A DNA stretch of 64,000 nt from Thermoplasmata archaeon (lineage in GTDB: Archaea > Thermoplasmatota > Thermoplasmata > Lutacidiplasmatales > SKW197). Each line of letters opens with the position of its first letter. Position 1 is the first letter of the stretch. Shown here piece by piece: positions 1-9,414 of the stretch. The notes beneath the pieces were generated by a model that saw nothing but the letters and a program-made list of their open reading frames with translations, searched no databases and was not told the origin of the DNA. Both the position numbers and the translations under genes were made by a program. The stretch is from NCBI GenBank assembly GCA_038874435.1, contig JAVZCK010000010.1:20897-84896 (forward strand), in the 5' to 3' direction.

Positions 1-1
1 A

Positions 2-1102
2 ATAGTCATGGATGTGGTAGAAAAGGACGCAGCGTCTGCCCTCCAATATGGTCCCACTGAAGGAATAAAACCACTTCGCCAAAAAATCTCAGAAAGGATG
101 GCAAAAAAAGGAATTCATTGCGAAGATACCGATGTGCTCGTGGTGACAGGTAGCCAGCAGGCATTAGACCTTGTTGCAAAGGTATTTCTGAACAGAAAGG
201 ACATAGTAATAGCAAGTGCACCAAGCTACCTTGCCGGATTGAGTGCATTTTTAAGCTATGAAGGTAAGGTGGAACAAACGCCGATGGATAGCCAAGGTGT
301 GCTAACAGATGTGCTAAGAGAGAAAATTCATGCAATTCACAGGCACGGGGGTAACATAAAGTTCATCTACGCCTTGCCAACATTCCATAATCCTGCTGGT
401 GTAACAATGCCAGAAAAGCGAAGGAAGGAGATGCTAGACATTGCAAAGGACTACGATTTACTTATCGTTGAGGACGATCCATACAGCGAGCTCAGGTATG
501 TGGGTACCGATTTAAAGCCGATAAAAGCATTTGATGATGAAGGAAGAGTGATTTACACAAGCACATTTTCGAAGATTCTCACACCGGGGCTACGAGTTGG
601 TTGGGTCATTGCAGACCCAGAAATCATAAGAAAGCTGACAATTGCAAAGCAGGCAACTGACCTCTGCACGAGCACATTCAATCAGTATATTGCGTATGAG
701 TATATGGCAAGAGGCTACATTGATAAGCATATTCCGAAAATTAAGGAATTATACGGTAGAAAAATGAAAATCATGCTTGAGGCAATGAATAAATATTTCC
801 CAAAGAGTGTGAAGTGGACAGAGCCAGAAGGAGGCATGTTCTTGTGGTGCAGTTTGCCGAATGCGGGGAAAACGGACACGCGGGAGATATTGAAGGAGGC
901 ACTCGTACAGAAAGTTGCGTTTGTGCCAGGCAATGGGTTCTATGTAGATGGAAGTGGAAAGAACTGCATGCGGTTGAACTTCACCCATCCAAAAGATGAA
1001 GACATTCCTGTAGGTGTGAAACGGCTTGCAAAGGTGCTGGAAGAAGAACTCGCAAAAGCAAAGGAATACAAGTTCCTAGATACTGCACCAATTGGAGTTT
1101 AA
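2..1102 (+). CDS. PLP-dependent aminotransferase, class I/II (2-aminoadipate/LysN-like), 5'-truncated
   Basis: A fold-type I PLP aminotransferase that moves an amino group between an amino acid and a 2-oxoacid. The reading frame is open back to the window edge (codons ATA and GTC precede the ATG at 8), and 366 residues is about 30-40 short of the family, so the true start lies outside. Visible motifs are QYGPTEG near the N-terminus, VEDDPYSELRY (PLP-binding aspartate and tyrosine region) and STFSKILTPGLRVGW, whose lysine (codon 572-574) should form the Schiff base. The sequence type resembles the LysN/MocR-like group with broad specificity for aromatic, branched or aminoadipate substrates. 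The exact substrate cannot be read from the sequence. FEN-1 follows with its own promoter. Confidence 0.85.
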   Translation: MVMDVVEKDAASALQYGPTEGIKPLRQKISERMAKKGIHCEDTDVLVVTGSQQALDLVAKVFLNRKDIVIASAPSYLAGLSAFLSYEGKVEQTPMDSQGVLTDVLREKIHAIHRHGGNIKFIYALPTFHNPAGVTMPEKRRKEMLDIAKDYDLLIVEDDPYSELRYVGTDLKPIKAFDDEGRVIYTSTFSKILTPGLRVGWVIADPEIIRKLTIAKQATDLCTSTFNQYIAYEYMARGYIDKHIPKIKELYGRKMKIMLEAMNKYFPKSVKWTEPEGGMFLWCSLPNAGKTDTREILKEALVQKVAFVPGNGFYVDGSGKNCMRLNFTHPKDEDIPVGVKRLAKVLEEELAKAKEYKFLDTAPIGV

Positions 1103-1116
1103 AATGCGTTGAACTA

Positions 1117-1126
1117 ACTTTAAATA
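1117..1126 (+). promoter_or_regulatory. TATA box of the FEN-1 gene
   Basis: ACTTTAAATA ends 22 nt before the ATG at 1149. No ribosome binding site lies between, so the transcript is probably leaderless. This supports a separate promoter for FEN-1 in the 46-nt gap after the aminotransferase. Confidence 0.5.
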
Positions 1127-1148
1127 TTCCATCTACCTTGCAGCCAAT

Positions 1149-2168
1149 ATGGGCGTGGACATTGTATCAATTGTTGAGGCTAACCAGGCGACACTGGAAG
1201 ATTTCTCTGGCAAAATAATTGCAATTGATGGTTACAACACCCTCTACCAGTTTCTTGCTATAATTCGACAGCCCGATGGAACACTACTGATGGACAAACA
1301 GGGAAGAGTAACATCTCATTTATCAGGGCTTTTCTACAGAACTGCAAATTTTCTGGAGATTGGGATTAAACCTATTTTCGTCTTCGATGGGGAGCCCTAT
1401 CCTCAAAAAATGAGGACAATAGAGGGAAGAGTCGCCGCAAAGGAGAAGGCGATGGAAGAATGGAAAAAGGCGCTAGAAGAGGGAGACCTGGAGATGGCAA
1501 AATCAAAGGCACAGCAGACCTCTCATTTAACAAAGGAAATGGTAAGTCAGGCAAAGCGATTGCTAGGATATATGGGTATCCCTTGGATTGATGCCCCGAG
1601 AGATGGCGAAGCGCAAGCAAGTTACATTGTGCAGCGGGGCGATGCAAATTACAGTGCGTCTCAGGACTTTGATTCCCTTCTTTTTGGAAGCCCAGCTCTA
1701 GTTAGGAATCTCGCAATCTCTGGCAAAAGAAAATTGCCAAGGAAAAAAGAATTTGTGGATATAAAGCCAGAGATAATCCTACTCAACGATGTGCTCCAGA
1801 AAAATGGAATTACCAGAGAACAGCTCATTGACATTGGAATTCTGGTTGGAACTGATTTTAACGAGGGTGTTAAGGGCATTGGGGCGAAAAAAGCTCTGAA
1901 ATTGATAAAGGAGTATGGAACGATAGAGAAAGTGATTGAGGTAAAGAAAATAGATGTGCCTGGCTATGAAGATGCAAGAAAGATTTTTTTACAGCCAGAT
2001 ATTGTGAATAACTACAACCTCAAATGGTCGTTGCCTGATACTGAGAAAATTATAGAAATGCTGTGCGAGGAGTTTGAATTTTCGGAAGACCGCGTAAGAA
2101 AAGCGCTATCATTCGTTGCGGCGAGAAAGGCCATGTGTATGCAAACTTCACTCGACCAGTTCTTTTGA
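1149..2168 (+). CDS. fen: Flap endonuclease 1 (FEN-1/XPG family)
   Basis: Structure-specific nuclease that removes 5' flaps in Okazaki fragment maturation and base excision repair, working with PCNA. At 339 residues it matches archaeal FEN-1. Active-site acidic positions are visible: D27 in IAIDGYNT, the aspartate of FVFDGEP near residue 80, the glutamate in DGEAQASY, two aspartates in SASQDFDSLLFG and one in GTDFNEGVKGIG, which also begins the helix-hairpin-helix. The last eight residues, QTSLDQFF, form a canonical PCNA-interacting (PIP) box, so the gene is complete. The ATG is preceded by a TATA box and no ribosome binding site. The dihydrouridine synthase gene follows after 2 nt and is probably cotranscribed. 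Confidence 0.97.
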   Translation: MGVDIVSIVEANQATLEDFSGKIIAIDGYNTLYQFLAIIRQPDGTLLMDKQGRVTSHLSGLFYRTANFLEIGIKPIFVFDGEPYPQKMRTIEGRVAAKEKAMEEWKKALEEGDLEMAKSKAQQTSHLTKEMVSQAKRLLGYMGIPWIDAPRDGEAQASYIVQRGDANYSASQDFDSLLFGSPALVRNLAISGKRKLPRKKEFVDIKPEIILLNDVLQKNGITREQLIDIGILVGTDFNEGVKGIGAKKALKLIKEYGTIEKVIEVKKIDVPGYEDARKIFLQPDIVNNYNLKWSLPDTEKIIEMLCEEFEFSEDRVRKALSFVAARKAMCMQTSLDQFF

Positions 2169-2170
2169 AC

Positions 2171-3130
2171 ATGTTGAATTTTCTTAGAAGAAGGGTAATC
2201 TGTGCACCGATGGCTGCAGTCACTTCACCTGACTTCCGATACATGATACGCAAGTATACGGACACCCTGGTGTTTACAGAAATGTGCAGTGCCCATGCAC
2301 TAGTGCACAATCCTGCGTTACTTTCTGCTAGAATCTATGAATGGGACCATCCAATTGGGTTGCAGATATATGGTGCTGACATTAGAAGAATGGTAGAAGC
2401 GGCAAAAATTGCGGAAAGGCTTGGTGCAGACATCATAGACATCAACATGGGCTGTGCGAGAAGAATTATAACCAAGCAGGGAGCCGGTGCCGCCCTACTT
2501 AAAAAGCCAGAATTTGCAAGGCAACTGATAAAGGAAATCGTAAGGAATGTTTCAGTCCCAGTAAGTGTGAAAACTAGAATCGGTTGGGATAACTTTCAGC
2601 CGGATTTTTTCGAGGCCATTGCAGATTGTGACCTCGCATTTGTTACAGTTCATGGAAGAACTGCAAAAGCAGGTTTCAGCGGTGATGTAGATTTTGACGC
2701 TATAGCCAGTTTGAAAAAAATTTTAGGCACAGTTATTGTGGGCAATGGTAACATTTTCGCACCTGGAAAAGCAGTTGAAATGCTGAAAAAAACGGGTTGC
2801 AATGCAGTGATGGTAGCGAGGGGAATGATGGGGCGACCTTATTTTCCAAGTCAATGTATAAAAGCGGTGAATGATGAAACCTTTCATGAGCCAACGAAGA
2901 ACGAGATTCTATCGGACTTGCTAGAACATGCTCGAAAATTCTGCGAAATAAATGGCACGACAGCACTGAAAAAGTTTCGTCAGCATATTTACTGGTATTT
3001 CAAAACCTTCAGGAAGTCACCTGAATTTTACGAAAAAATTCAGGAGGTGAAGGAATTCTGCCAACTCGTGAAGTTGCTAGAATGGTATACTAGAAGTGTA
3101 CCCTCAGCACGGGAAAAAGAATCACCTTAG
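2171..3130 (+). CDS. tRNA-dihydrouridine synthase family protein
   Basis: FMN-dependent TIM-barrel enzyme that reduces uridine to dihydrouridine in tRNA. The family pattern is clear: APMAAVTSPDFR at the N-terminus (FMN phosphate region), FTEMCSA, PIGLQIYGAD, DIIDINMGCARR containing the expected catalytic cysteine, TKQGAGAALL, VKTRIGW, VTVHGRTAKAGFSG, VGNGNI and MVARGMMGRP. I chose ATG 2171, two bases after the FEN-1 stop, rather than ATG 2135, which lies inside FEN-1 and adds 12 non-conserved residues. The product is 319 residues. The usual GCP after the catalytic cysteine is GCA here, a small departure. The target uridine is not predictable. Confidence 0.93.
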   Translation: MLNFLRRRVICAPMAAVTSPDFRYMIRKYTDTLVFTEMCSAHALVHNPALLSARIYEWDHPIGLQIYGADIRRMVEAAKIAERLGADIIDINMGCARRIITKQGAGAALLKKPEFARQLIKEIVRNVSVPVSVKTRIGWDNFQPDFFEAIADCDLAFVTVHGRTAKAGFSGDVDFDAIASLKKILGTVIVGNGNIFAPGKAVEMLKKTGCNAVMVARGMMGRPYFPSQCIKAVNDETFHEPTKNEILSDLLEHARKFCEINGTTALKKFRQHIYWYFKTFRKSPEFYEKIQEVKEFCQLVKLLEWYTRSVPSAREKESP

Positions 3131-3220
3131 GCATTCCAGCCCAATCCTCATTTCCAGCCCCTGAGGGCAAGAGAAAAAAGAAATCGTGATAAAAGGTTTT
3201 TCCGTCTCAGTATCAATATC

Positions 3221-3230
3221 CATAAATATT
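3221..3230 (+). promoter_or_regulatory. TATA box upstream of the large surface protein
   Basis: CATAAATATT lies 29-38 nt before ATG 3259. It is too close to the alternative ATG at 3241, which supports 3259 as the start of the gene. Confidence 0.45.
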
Positions 3231-3258
3231 AAGAGCGTATATGCAATGCTGTGAGAGA

Positions 3259-6200
3259 ATGGCTGAGAAAGAGGACAAACCAATAAATGAACTCTTTACT
3301 GAAATACTCATCCGGATAAAGCAGGATGTGGAAATCTCCTTACTCATGGACTCTTTAGGGAGGTACAAGAGAAAGTACAGAGAACTAGCAAAAATCGGAG
3401 TAACGCCTGACTATGAAGTAACCCTGAAGGGGGAAATTAAAGATGTGGAAGAGACCTTGCTTGGATTCCTGTATGCGGTCTACGAAACAGCCAAGGAAAA
3501 ATCTGGAGTGGAAAGGGCGAGGGCAGAAATGAGCGAGGTACTTGAACATCTAATTGCCACGAGTGAGAACACCTCGGTAGCAAAAGTTGCTAAGGAATTT
3601 CTGAGTAAGATCCGACTTGAGCGGAGCCCTGTGGAAGAAATTGCTGAAAAATTGCTCAAGTATAAATTTGAGGGTTACCCAATTGAGGATGTGATTGGAG
3701 AGAAGGAGAAGGGAAAGGATGCCTTCTTGAAGGCCTACGAGGAATATGTGGCAAAAATAGAAAAATTAAAGAGTATCGAGGCACAGCTTGATGAATTAGA
3801 TGTTACTGGTTTTGAGAAGGAAGCCCTTGAAATTCGTTCACATATAAAAAACCCTGCAAAACTAGATTATGTGGAGCAGCTGATGAATAAGATTGTTGCT
3901 GGTGCGAGCATTGACAGAATGGAGAAAGAATTAAATGAAATTTCAAAAGAGATAGATGTACTAGAAAAGAAGGTCGCAAAAAAACCAAAAATTCAGCCCG
4001 CACCGAAAACTCCTAGGGAAGGTAAGGTAAACGGACGGAAAGATGGAAGAATTAATGGCAGGATCAATGGAAAAGTCAATGGGATGCGAGAAAGTAAAGG
4101 TGTTGTCCCAAAACGAGAGACCGAAGCTGGAAAGAGAACGGCAATCGCACTGATTGTATTCCTCTTGCTTGCTATCCCTCCTGCAGCAATCCTTCTCTAT
4201 ACAGAGGCAGGAATAAAGATAGATGGAAATCTAGATGATTGGGCTGGTAAGGCATCAATAGAGCAGGTGCCAACTGGAATGGATGTGCCAATAACGAAGT
4301 ATGCGATCGATGTAGATGAAAAGTATGTGTATTTCTATCTGCAAGTGCAAAGCCCTCGTGCAGTGTTTGAGAGCAGTGGGAATCAAAGGGACACCGTTTT
4401 GCTGTTTCTAGATACAGGACAAGCTGGCTATAGATTTGATGGAATAAATGCAAAGTACAAGGTTGAGATTTCTGGTAGTGAGGGAAATGTGGTTTCTACA
4501 TCGCTTTCCGAATATCAGGGCGATGGCACAAGCTGGAAATGGGCACCAAAGGGTTCAATTGAAGCAAAGGCAAGTATTGGAACACTTGAAGGTAGGATAA
4601 AGAAGAGCGATATTGGAAATGCTGAGCCGACAGTTTACATTCTAGCACAGCATGCGGATGGCAAGACGGGGAAGAGTATCATACCATTCAACAAAGAAAT
4701 GAAAGGTGTGGCACTCACACAGGTTGGCATTGTGGACGAGATAGTACAGCCAGATGCCAATGCTACCTTGCTCACAGTTAATGCAAGGGCTTATGGAAAA
4801 GATGTGGAACTCAAGACACTTCTGCTGAAGAGAAGTGGGGGCTACAACGGAGTGCTAAATGTGAGAGTGGTTGATGCAAACAATGCGGAGCTTGGCACTG
4901 CGAGCTTCAGTGATGGAGCAATAGAGACAACAGCCACGCTGAATCGTGCAGTGGGTACGACTGGAGACCTTACTTTTAAGGTCGTTGCAGATGTGAGTGG
5001 AATTGCTAACAATTCAATTGGATTGAAGGTTGCTGGTGCCACAGTTGAAGGCACTGTAAAGGTTTATGGGGAAAGTAAAGTGGTGTATGTTGGTGCACCC
5101 ACAGGAATAATAATCGATGGAGCATTTGGAGATTGGGCAGGAATTCAGGGACATGATGACCCTACGGGAGATGTGGCTATGATTCCAACGACTCTACCAG
5201 CGAATTCAAACATAGACATAAATGCAACAAAGTACACGAACGACACAAACAATGTGTACTTCTATGCAAAGGTCTATGGTGATAAAATAATGGCAGGGTT
5301 GACACAGGTGTATCGAGGAGTAGCAGGTGGAGGTCAGAGTGGCACACCTACACCAATTGAAGAGGTGGACATTTACGATTACCTTTACATCAACTTTACA
5401 GTGAGTGCAGTGGGGAAGGAGTATTCGATCCAAGTTGTGGGTAAAGATGGTGTAGTTCTCAGCAAGAAGGTGTTGGAGAAAGATATACAGGCAATGGTTT
5501 GGAGTGAGAGCACAGGATTGAGTGCAAGCTTGACAGTTGCTTGTGCAGCAGGGGAACTTGAGCTTGGCATACCGTTTGCAGATGGACAGATTACCACATA
5601 CACAGTGACAATGAGCGACTGGATTGGAAAGGACACGACAAGTGTGATATTCAGTTACCACGGAGGGATAAGAGCATCTGGGGAAATACAACCAAAAGGC
5701 ACACCGCATGCACCGATTCACATAAACGGGAATGCAGATTTTGCTGCAAAGGCAACAGCTGAAAGCTGGCCTGGAGATGGGACACAAAACAATCCCTACA
5801 TTATTGATGGCTATGAGATAAACGCAAATGGTGGGAGTTATGGAATCTGGATTGAGAACACGGATGTCTATTTCGTGATACGGAACTGCAATATAACAAA
5901 TGCAAGTAATTCGGGCAGTGCTCCGTACGGTTCGGGCATTGCATTGAATAATGTTCAAAATGGAACAATAGAAAACAATACTTGCACAAACTCAAAAAGA
6001 GGCATATACTTATCCAACTCCGGTAACAACACGCTGACAAACAACAATGTGTTAAGCAATGAGTATGGAATTTACCTATCTGCCCAAAGTACTAATAATT
6101 ACAATCATAATCTTCTCTACTCTAACAATGTGTTAACCAATGAACATGGGATTTACATATATAGATCGAGTAACAATACGATAATCAACAACAATATTTC

Positions 6201-6687
6201 TGAAAATACAGTTAACGGCACTTATCTATACCAATCGAGCAATAATACGCTATCAAATAACAATATTTCAAAGAATAATGTTGGAATTTTTCTGAATTCC
6301 ACCAGCAAGAATAACCTTATCACCTACAATTGGATTACACAGAATTCTAATTACAGCATAAACATAAGTAGTTCAAGTGCGACTGGCAACCTCATCCACC
6401 ACAACAACTTCATAGCTAACAACGGTGCTGGCAAAGGCCTAACAGGTAGATGTCAGGCATATGATGCAGGTGGAAATCAGTGGTACATTGCCACAAAGGA
6501 TGGGAAAGGTACAGAGGGCAACTACTGGAGCAACTGGGATGGGAAAGACGATTATCCGATTGATGGAAGCAGTGCAAGTGACCCGTCGCCGTTTAGCAGT
6601 CCAGTATCAGAATTCACGCAATTGCCCCTCTTTGCCATGTTCCTTATCGGGGCTCTTGTCGCAATTGCCAGAAAACGAAAACACTGA
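3259..6687 (+). CDS. Membrane-anchored protein with coiled coil, DOMON-like and beta-helix domains
   Basis: A 1142-residue protein with a composite layout. Residues 1-250 are charged and predicted coiled coil, without a signal peptide. Residues about 255-275 form an Asn-Gly-rich linker (KVNGRKDGRINGRING). A single membrane segment lies at about 295-315. Two DOMON/CBM9-like modules each open with an IDGxxxDW motif (IKIDGNLDDWAG near 320 and IIIDGAFGDWAG near 617). A right-handed beta-helix of the NosD/CASH kind covers about 815-1110, with repeated NNT/SNNT turns. A hydrophobic tail with terminal RKRKH ends the chain after SEFTQLP. I infer a cytoplasmic N-terminus and a large external part. The extracellular half is paralogous to the minus-strand protein at 16510-18840. 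The ligand is unknown, and the C-terminus could be a sorting signal rather than a simple anchor. Confidence 0.85.
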   Translation: MAEKEDKPINELFTEILIRIKQDVEISLLMDSLGRYKRKYRELAKIGVTPDYEVTLKGEIKDVEETLLGFLYAVYETAKEKSGVERARAEMSEVLEHLIATSENTSVAKVAKEFLSKIRLERSPVEEIAEKLLKYKFEGYPIEDVIGEKEKGKDAFLKAYEEYVAKIEKLKSIEAQLDELDVTGFEKEALEIRSHIKNPAKLDYVEQLMNKIVAGASIDRMEKELNEISKEIDVLEKKVAKKPKIQPAPKTPREGKVNGRKDGRINGRINGKVNGMRESKGVVPKRETEAGKRTAIALIVFLLLAIPPAAILLYTEAGIKIDGNLDDWAGKASIEQVPTGMDVPITKYAIDVDEKYVYFYLQVQSPRAVFESSGNQRDTVLLFLDTGQAGYRFDGINAKYKVEISGSEGNVVSTSLSEYQGDGTSWKWAPKGSIEAKASIGTLEGRIKKSDIGNAEPTVYILAQHADGKTGKSIIPFNKEMKGVALTQVGIVDEIVQPDANATLLTVNARAYGKDVELKTLLLKRSGGYNGVLNVRVVDANNAELGTASFSDGAIETTATLNRAVGTTGDLTFKVVADVSGIANNSIGLKVAGATVEGTVKVYGESKVVYVGAPTGIIIDGAFGDWAGIQGHDDPTGDVAMIPTTLPANSNIDINATKYTNDTNNVYFYAKVYGDKIMAGLTQVYRGVAGGGQSGTPTPIEEVDIYDYLYINFTVSAVGKEYSIQVVGKDGVVLSKKVLEKDIQAMVWSESTGLSASLTVACAAGELELGIPFADGQITTYTVTMSDWIGKDTTSVIFSYHGGIRASGEIQPKGTPHAPIHINGNADFAAKATAESWPGDGTQNNPYIIDGYEINANGGSYGIWIENTDVYFVIRNCNITNASNSGSAPYGSGIALNNVQNGTIENNTCTNSKRGIYLSNSGNNTLTNNNVLSNEYGIYLSAQSTNNYNHNLLYSNNVLTNEHGIYIYRSSNNTIINNNISENTVNGTYLYQSSNNTLSNNNISKNNVGIFLNSTSKNNLITYNWITQNSNYSINISSSSATGNLIHHNNFIANNGAGKGLTGRCQAYDAGGNQWYIATKDGKGTEGNYWSNWDGKDDYPIDGSSASDPSPFSSPVSEFTQLPLFAMFLIGALVAIARKRKH

Positions 6688-6690
6688 AAT

Positions 6691-6716
6691 CTTTTCTTTT
6701 CAATTTTTTAGTTTTC
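6691..6716 (+). terminator. Oligo-T terminator
   Basis: Three T-runs interrupted by single bases (TTTTCTTTT, TTTTTT, TTTT) begin 4 nt after the stop of the surface protein gene, the usual archaeal terminator form. There is no hairpin. Confidence 0.5.
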
Positions 6717-6779
6717 AGTAACGGCCAAGCGATTTTTAAAATCCCAGAAATCTTAATAAATACCGAAGGGTATAGCAAG

Positions 6780-7316
6780 GTGATGCAAGAGGTAAACCGA
6801 TTTGTGGTTGGCAACTTAGAAGTAATTATAAAGCGAGGAGACATCACAGAGGAAGAAGTGGATGCAATTGTAAATGCTGCGAACAACCATTTCTGGATGG
6901 GAGGTGGTGTTGCAGGCGCAATAAAACGCAAAGGTGGTGTAGAGATAGAAAGGGAAGCTGTGAAAAAGGGTCCTGTGGAGGTTGGAAAGTGTGTCTATAC
7001 TAGTGCTGGAAAACTCAAGGCAAGGTATGTGATTCACGCTGCAGTTATGGGTCAGGACCTTGTAACAGATGCGGAAAAAATTGCCACAGCAACAGCTAAC
7101 GCACTGAAAATGGCAGAGGACCTAAAGCTGCAATCAATTGCATTTCCAGCTCTTGGCACTGGTGTTGGCGGCTTTGATTACTCAGAATGTGCAAAACTCA
7201 TGCTTCACCAGGTCTTGGGATTCAAACCAGTGAACCTTATGGAAGTTCTTTTTATTCTCTACAGCTCTGAAGCATTTGAGGCTTTTCTAAACATTGCGAG
7301 GAAATTGTATGGCTGA
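6780..7316 (+). CDS. Macro domain protein (ADP-ribose-binding, possible deacylase/phosphatase)
   Basis: A stand-alone macro domain (178 residues) that binds ADP-ribose or its derivatives in the cytoplasm. Hallmarks are IKRGDITEEEVDAIVNAANNHF, GGGVAGAIKRKGG (phosphate/ribose loop) and FPALGTGVGGFDYSECAKL. Members remove ADP-ribose esters, deacetylate O-acetyl-ADP-ribose or dephosphorylate ADP-ribose-1''-phosphate. The last is attractive because KptA, which makes the related ADP-ribose 1''-2'' cyclic phosphate, is encoded at 46575. The start is GTG 6780 or ATG 6783, which the sequence does not separate. A TATA-like TTAATAAATA lies about 20 nt upstream. The gene overlaps the next one by 8 nt. 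Confidence 0.92.
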   Translation: MMQEVNRFVVGNLEVIIKRGDITEEEVDAIVNAANNHFWMGGGVAGAIKRKGGVEIEREAVKKGPVEVGKCVYTSAGKLKARYVIHAAVMGQDLVTDAEKIATATANALKMAEDLKLQSIAFPALGTGVGGFDYSECAKLMLHQVLGFKPVNLMEVLFILYSSEAFEAFLNIARKLYG

Positions 7317-9414
7317 AAAAACAGAAAGACAGAGAGCAATGGTTTACATAATGACTGGCGACTCCCTGTCAGATGAGGGAAAATATGTTGATGCCATTAA
7401 ATACTACAACATGGCAATTGAAATAGACCCAAAGAATGCAGTTGCTCACAATAACAAGGGGGTTACACTGAACGCGATGGGCAGGCATTTAGAGGCAATC
7501 AGGTGCTACGACAAAGCCCTTGAACTAAATCCAAAGTATGAAGTGGCATGGTACAACAAGGGTAATGCTCTCTCTTATCTAGGAGAATACCTTGGTGCAA
7601 TTGAATGCTATCGTAAGGCCTACACTCTCAATCCAAAGTATGAGGCAGCGTTCTACGATGAGGCAAGCACAAGGTTTCTAATGGGAGATGTGAAGGGAGC
7701 GATAGAGGTCATTGACAAACTAATTGAAATGAATCCGAAGAGTGTCAATGGCTGGCTCAAAAAAGGTCAGATGCTAGAGGATTTGGGACAGTTTGATGCT
7801 GCCCTTGCATGCTATGAGAATGCACTTTTGATTGATCCAGAGAGCGTAGAAGCCTACAATAGCATCGGTGGACTTTACTTTTCTATTGAGGAATACGAGA
7901 AAGCCATAGAGGCCTACCAAAAAGCAATTGAGTTGAATGATGGAATTGCCGAAACCTGGAACAATCTAGGATTCACCTACTTCGTACTTGGTTTCTATGA
8001 TGAGGCATTAAACTGCTACGACCGTGCTCTCCAGATAAATCCAGAGTACAAGCATGCGTGGTACAACAAGGGCTACACCTACCACGGAATGGGAAAACTT
8101 GAGAAAGCGGTGGAGTGCTATCAACGAGCTATCAAACTCGACCCGCATGACGAAGTGCTCTGGAACAACTTAGGCAATGCTCTCTACAACCTGAAGAGAT
8201 TTAAAGAAAGCATCCCCTTCTTCGTGAACGCACTTGAAGTTAATCCGGAATACGAAATTGCATGGAACAATATAGGGAATGCACTGGACAAAATGGGAAT
8301 GCATGATAAGAGCATAAAGTATCACGAGAAAGCAATTGAACTCAATCCGAAATTTGACTATGCATATTATGCAAAGGGCTACGCCCTGCACAAGCTTGGT
8401 AAATCAGAGGAAGGACTGAAATTTGTTGAAATTTCACTTGCACTCAACCCGAACTATGACCATGCCTGGTATGCACTGGCAGACATCTATCTCGCACTGG
8501 GTGAAAGGGAAGAGGCACTTGCAGCCATAGAAAATGCCCTTATCCTTAACCCAGAGTATCCTGAAGCATATTTGATGAAGGCAGAAATTCTTGGAGCGAT
8601 GGGCAGAGAGGCAGAGGCACTTGATATGCTCCAGACAGGATTGAAGGCTGCTCAGGCCTTGCTCAAATTTGAGAGAGATATTGACAACCTGAAGGTTTTG
8701 GAGAAAATTTTGATGAAATTAGGAAAATATGATGATGCCATAAATGTAGAGATGGAAATTCTCAGCATTGATTTTGTGCCTCAAGTAGCAGAGAATTTGG
8801 CTGCAAATCTTTTTGACAAAGAGCAGTACGCTAAAATCATTGAACTCTTTGGAATGCGAAAGGAATTGCCAAAGAATGTAGCTCTCCTGCTTGCCAGAAG
8901 TTATCGTGAGATAGGCGAGAAAGAAATGGCATTAAAGACCTGCGATGAAATGTTTCAGAAAACTGGTGACATAGATTTTGCAGTGGAAAAACTCAAAATC
9001 CTCTATGAATCAGGGTTGAGCGAAATTGCGAAGCTCATTCTTGAGTTGCCACAAAAAGACCCTGATGCCATCGCTTTGCTTGGAGATTACTACTTCCGGA
9101 AGAAAATGTATGCTGCGGCACTGCCTTGCTATACTTTTTATGTAAAGAACCGCGAAAATCTGGAAATCTGGTACAGAAAAGGGCTCTGTCATCTTTACCT
9201 CAACCAACTCTGGCAGGCAGATTTCTGCTTTGACTACCTTACTGGTGCCTATCCCGAATCTGGACTCGGTTGGTATGGCAAGTATCTAGTGCTGAAGAAG
9301 AAAGGAAAGTCAAAGAAAGCCAACGGATTTCTAGAAATTGCACTCTCAAAAGATGAAAAGATTGGAGAGGTTACTAGAGATGCTGAAGCGAAAGTTTCTG
9401 ATACTCTGCCATGA
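7309..9414 (+). CDS. Tetratricopeptide repeat protein
   Basis: A 701-residue soluble protein made almost wholly of TPR units, with many nearly consensus 34-residue repeats in the first 450 residues (for example AWYNKGNALSYLGEYLGAIE, followed by a P at the turn). The C-terminal third is more diverged helical repeat. There is no signal peptide or membrane segment, so a cytoplasmic scaffold is likely. I prefer ATG 7309 (MAEKTERQ), which overlaps the macro gene by 8 nt, over ATG 7294. It is followed by trmY with a 35-nt overlap, so the three genes are probably translationally coupled. The partner protein is unknown. Confidence 0.9.
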   Translation: MAEKTERQRAMVYIMTGDSLSDEGKYVDAIKYYNMAIEIDPKNAVAHNNKGVTLNAMGRHLEAIRCYDKALELNPKYEVAWYNKGNALSYLGEYLGAIECYRKAYTLNPKYEAAFYDEASTRFLMGDVKGAIEVIDKLIEMNPKSVNGWLKKGQMLEDLGQFDAALACYENALLIDPESVEAYNSIGGLYFSIEEYEKAIEAYQKAIELNDGIAETWNNLGFTYFVLGFYDEALNCYDRALQINPEYKHAWYNKGYTYHGMGKLEKAVECYQRAIKLDPHDEVLWNNLGNALYNLKRFKESIPFFVNALEVNPEYEIAWNNIGNALDKMGMHDKSIKYHEKAIELNPKFDYAYYAKGYALHKLGKSEEGLKFVEISLALNPNYDHAWYALADIYLALGEREEALAAIENALILNPEYPEAYLMKAEILGAMGREAEALDMLQTGLKAAQALLKFERDIDNLKVLEKILMKLGKYDDAINVEMEILSIDFVPQVAENLAANLFDKEQYAKIIELFGMRKELPKNVALLLARSYREIGEKEMALKTCDEMFQKTGDIDFAVEKLKILYESGLSEIAKLILELPQKDPDAIALLGDYYFRKKMYAAALPCYTFYVKNRENLEIWYRKGLCHLYLNQLWQADFCFDYLTGAYPESGLGWYGKYLVLKKKGKSKKANGFLEIALSKDEKIGEVTRDAEAKVSDTLP

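Noticed and set aside
5206..5958. 250-residue minus-strand frame
   Set aside because: It is antisense to a strongly coding beta-helix protein, cysteine-rich and low in complexity. A shadow frame is the simpler reading.
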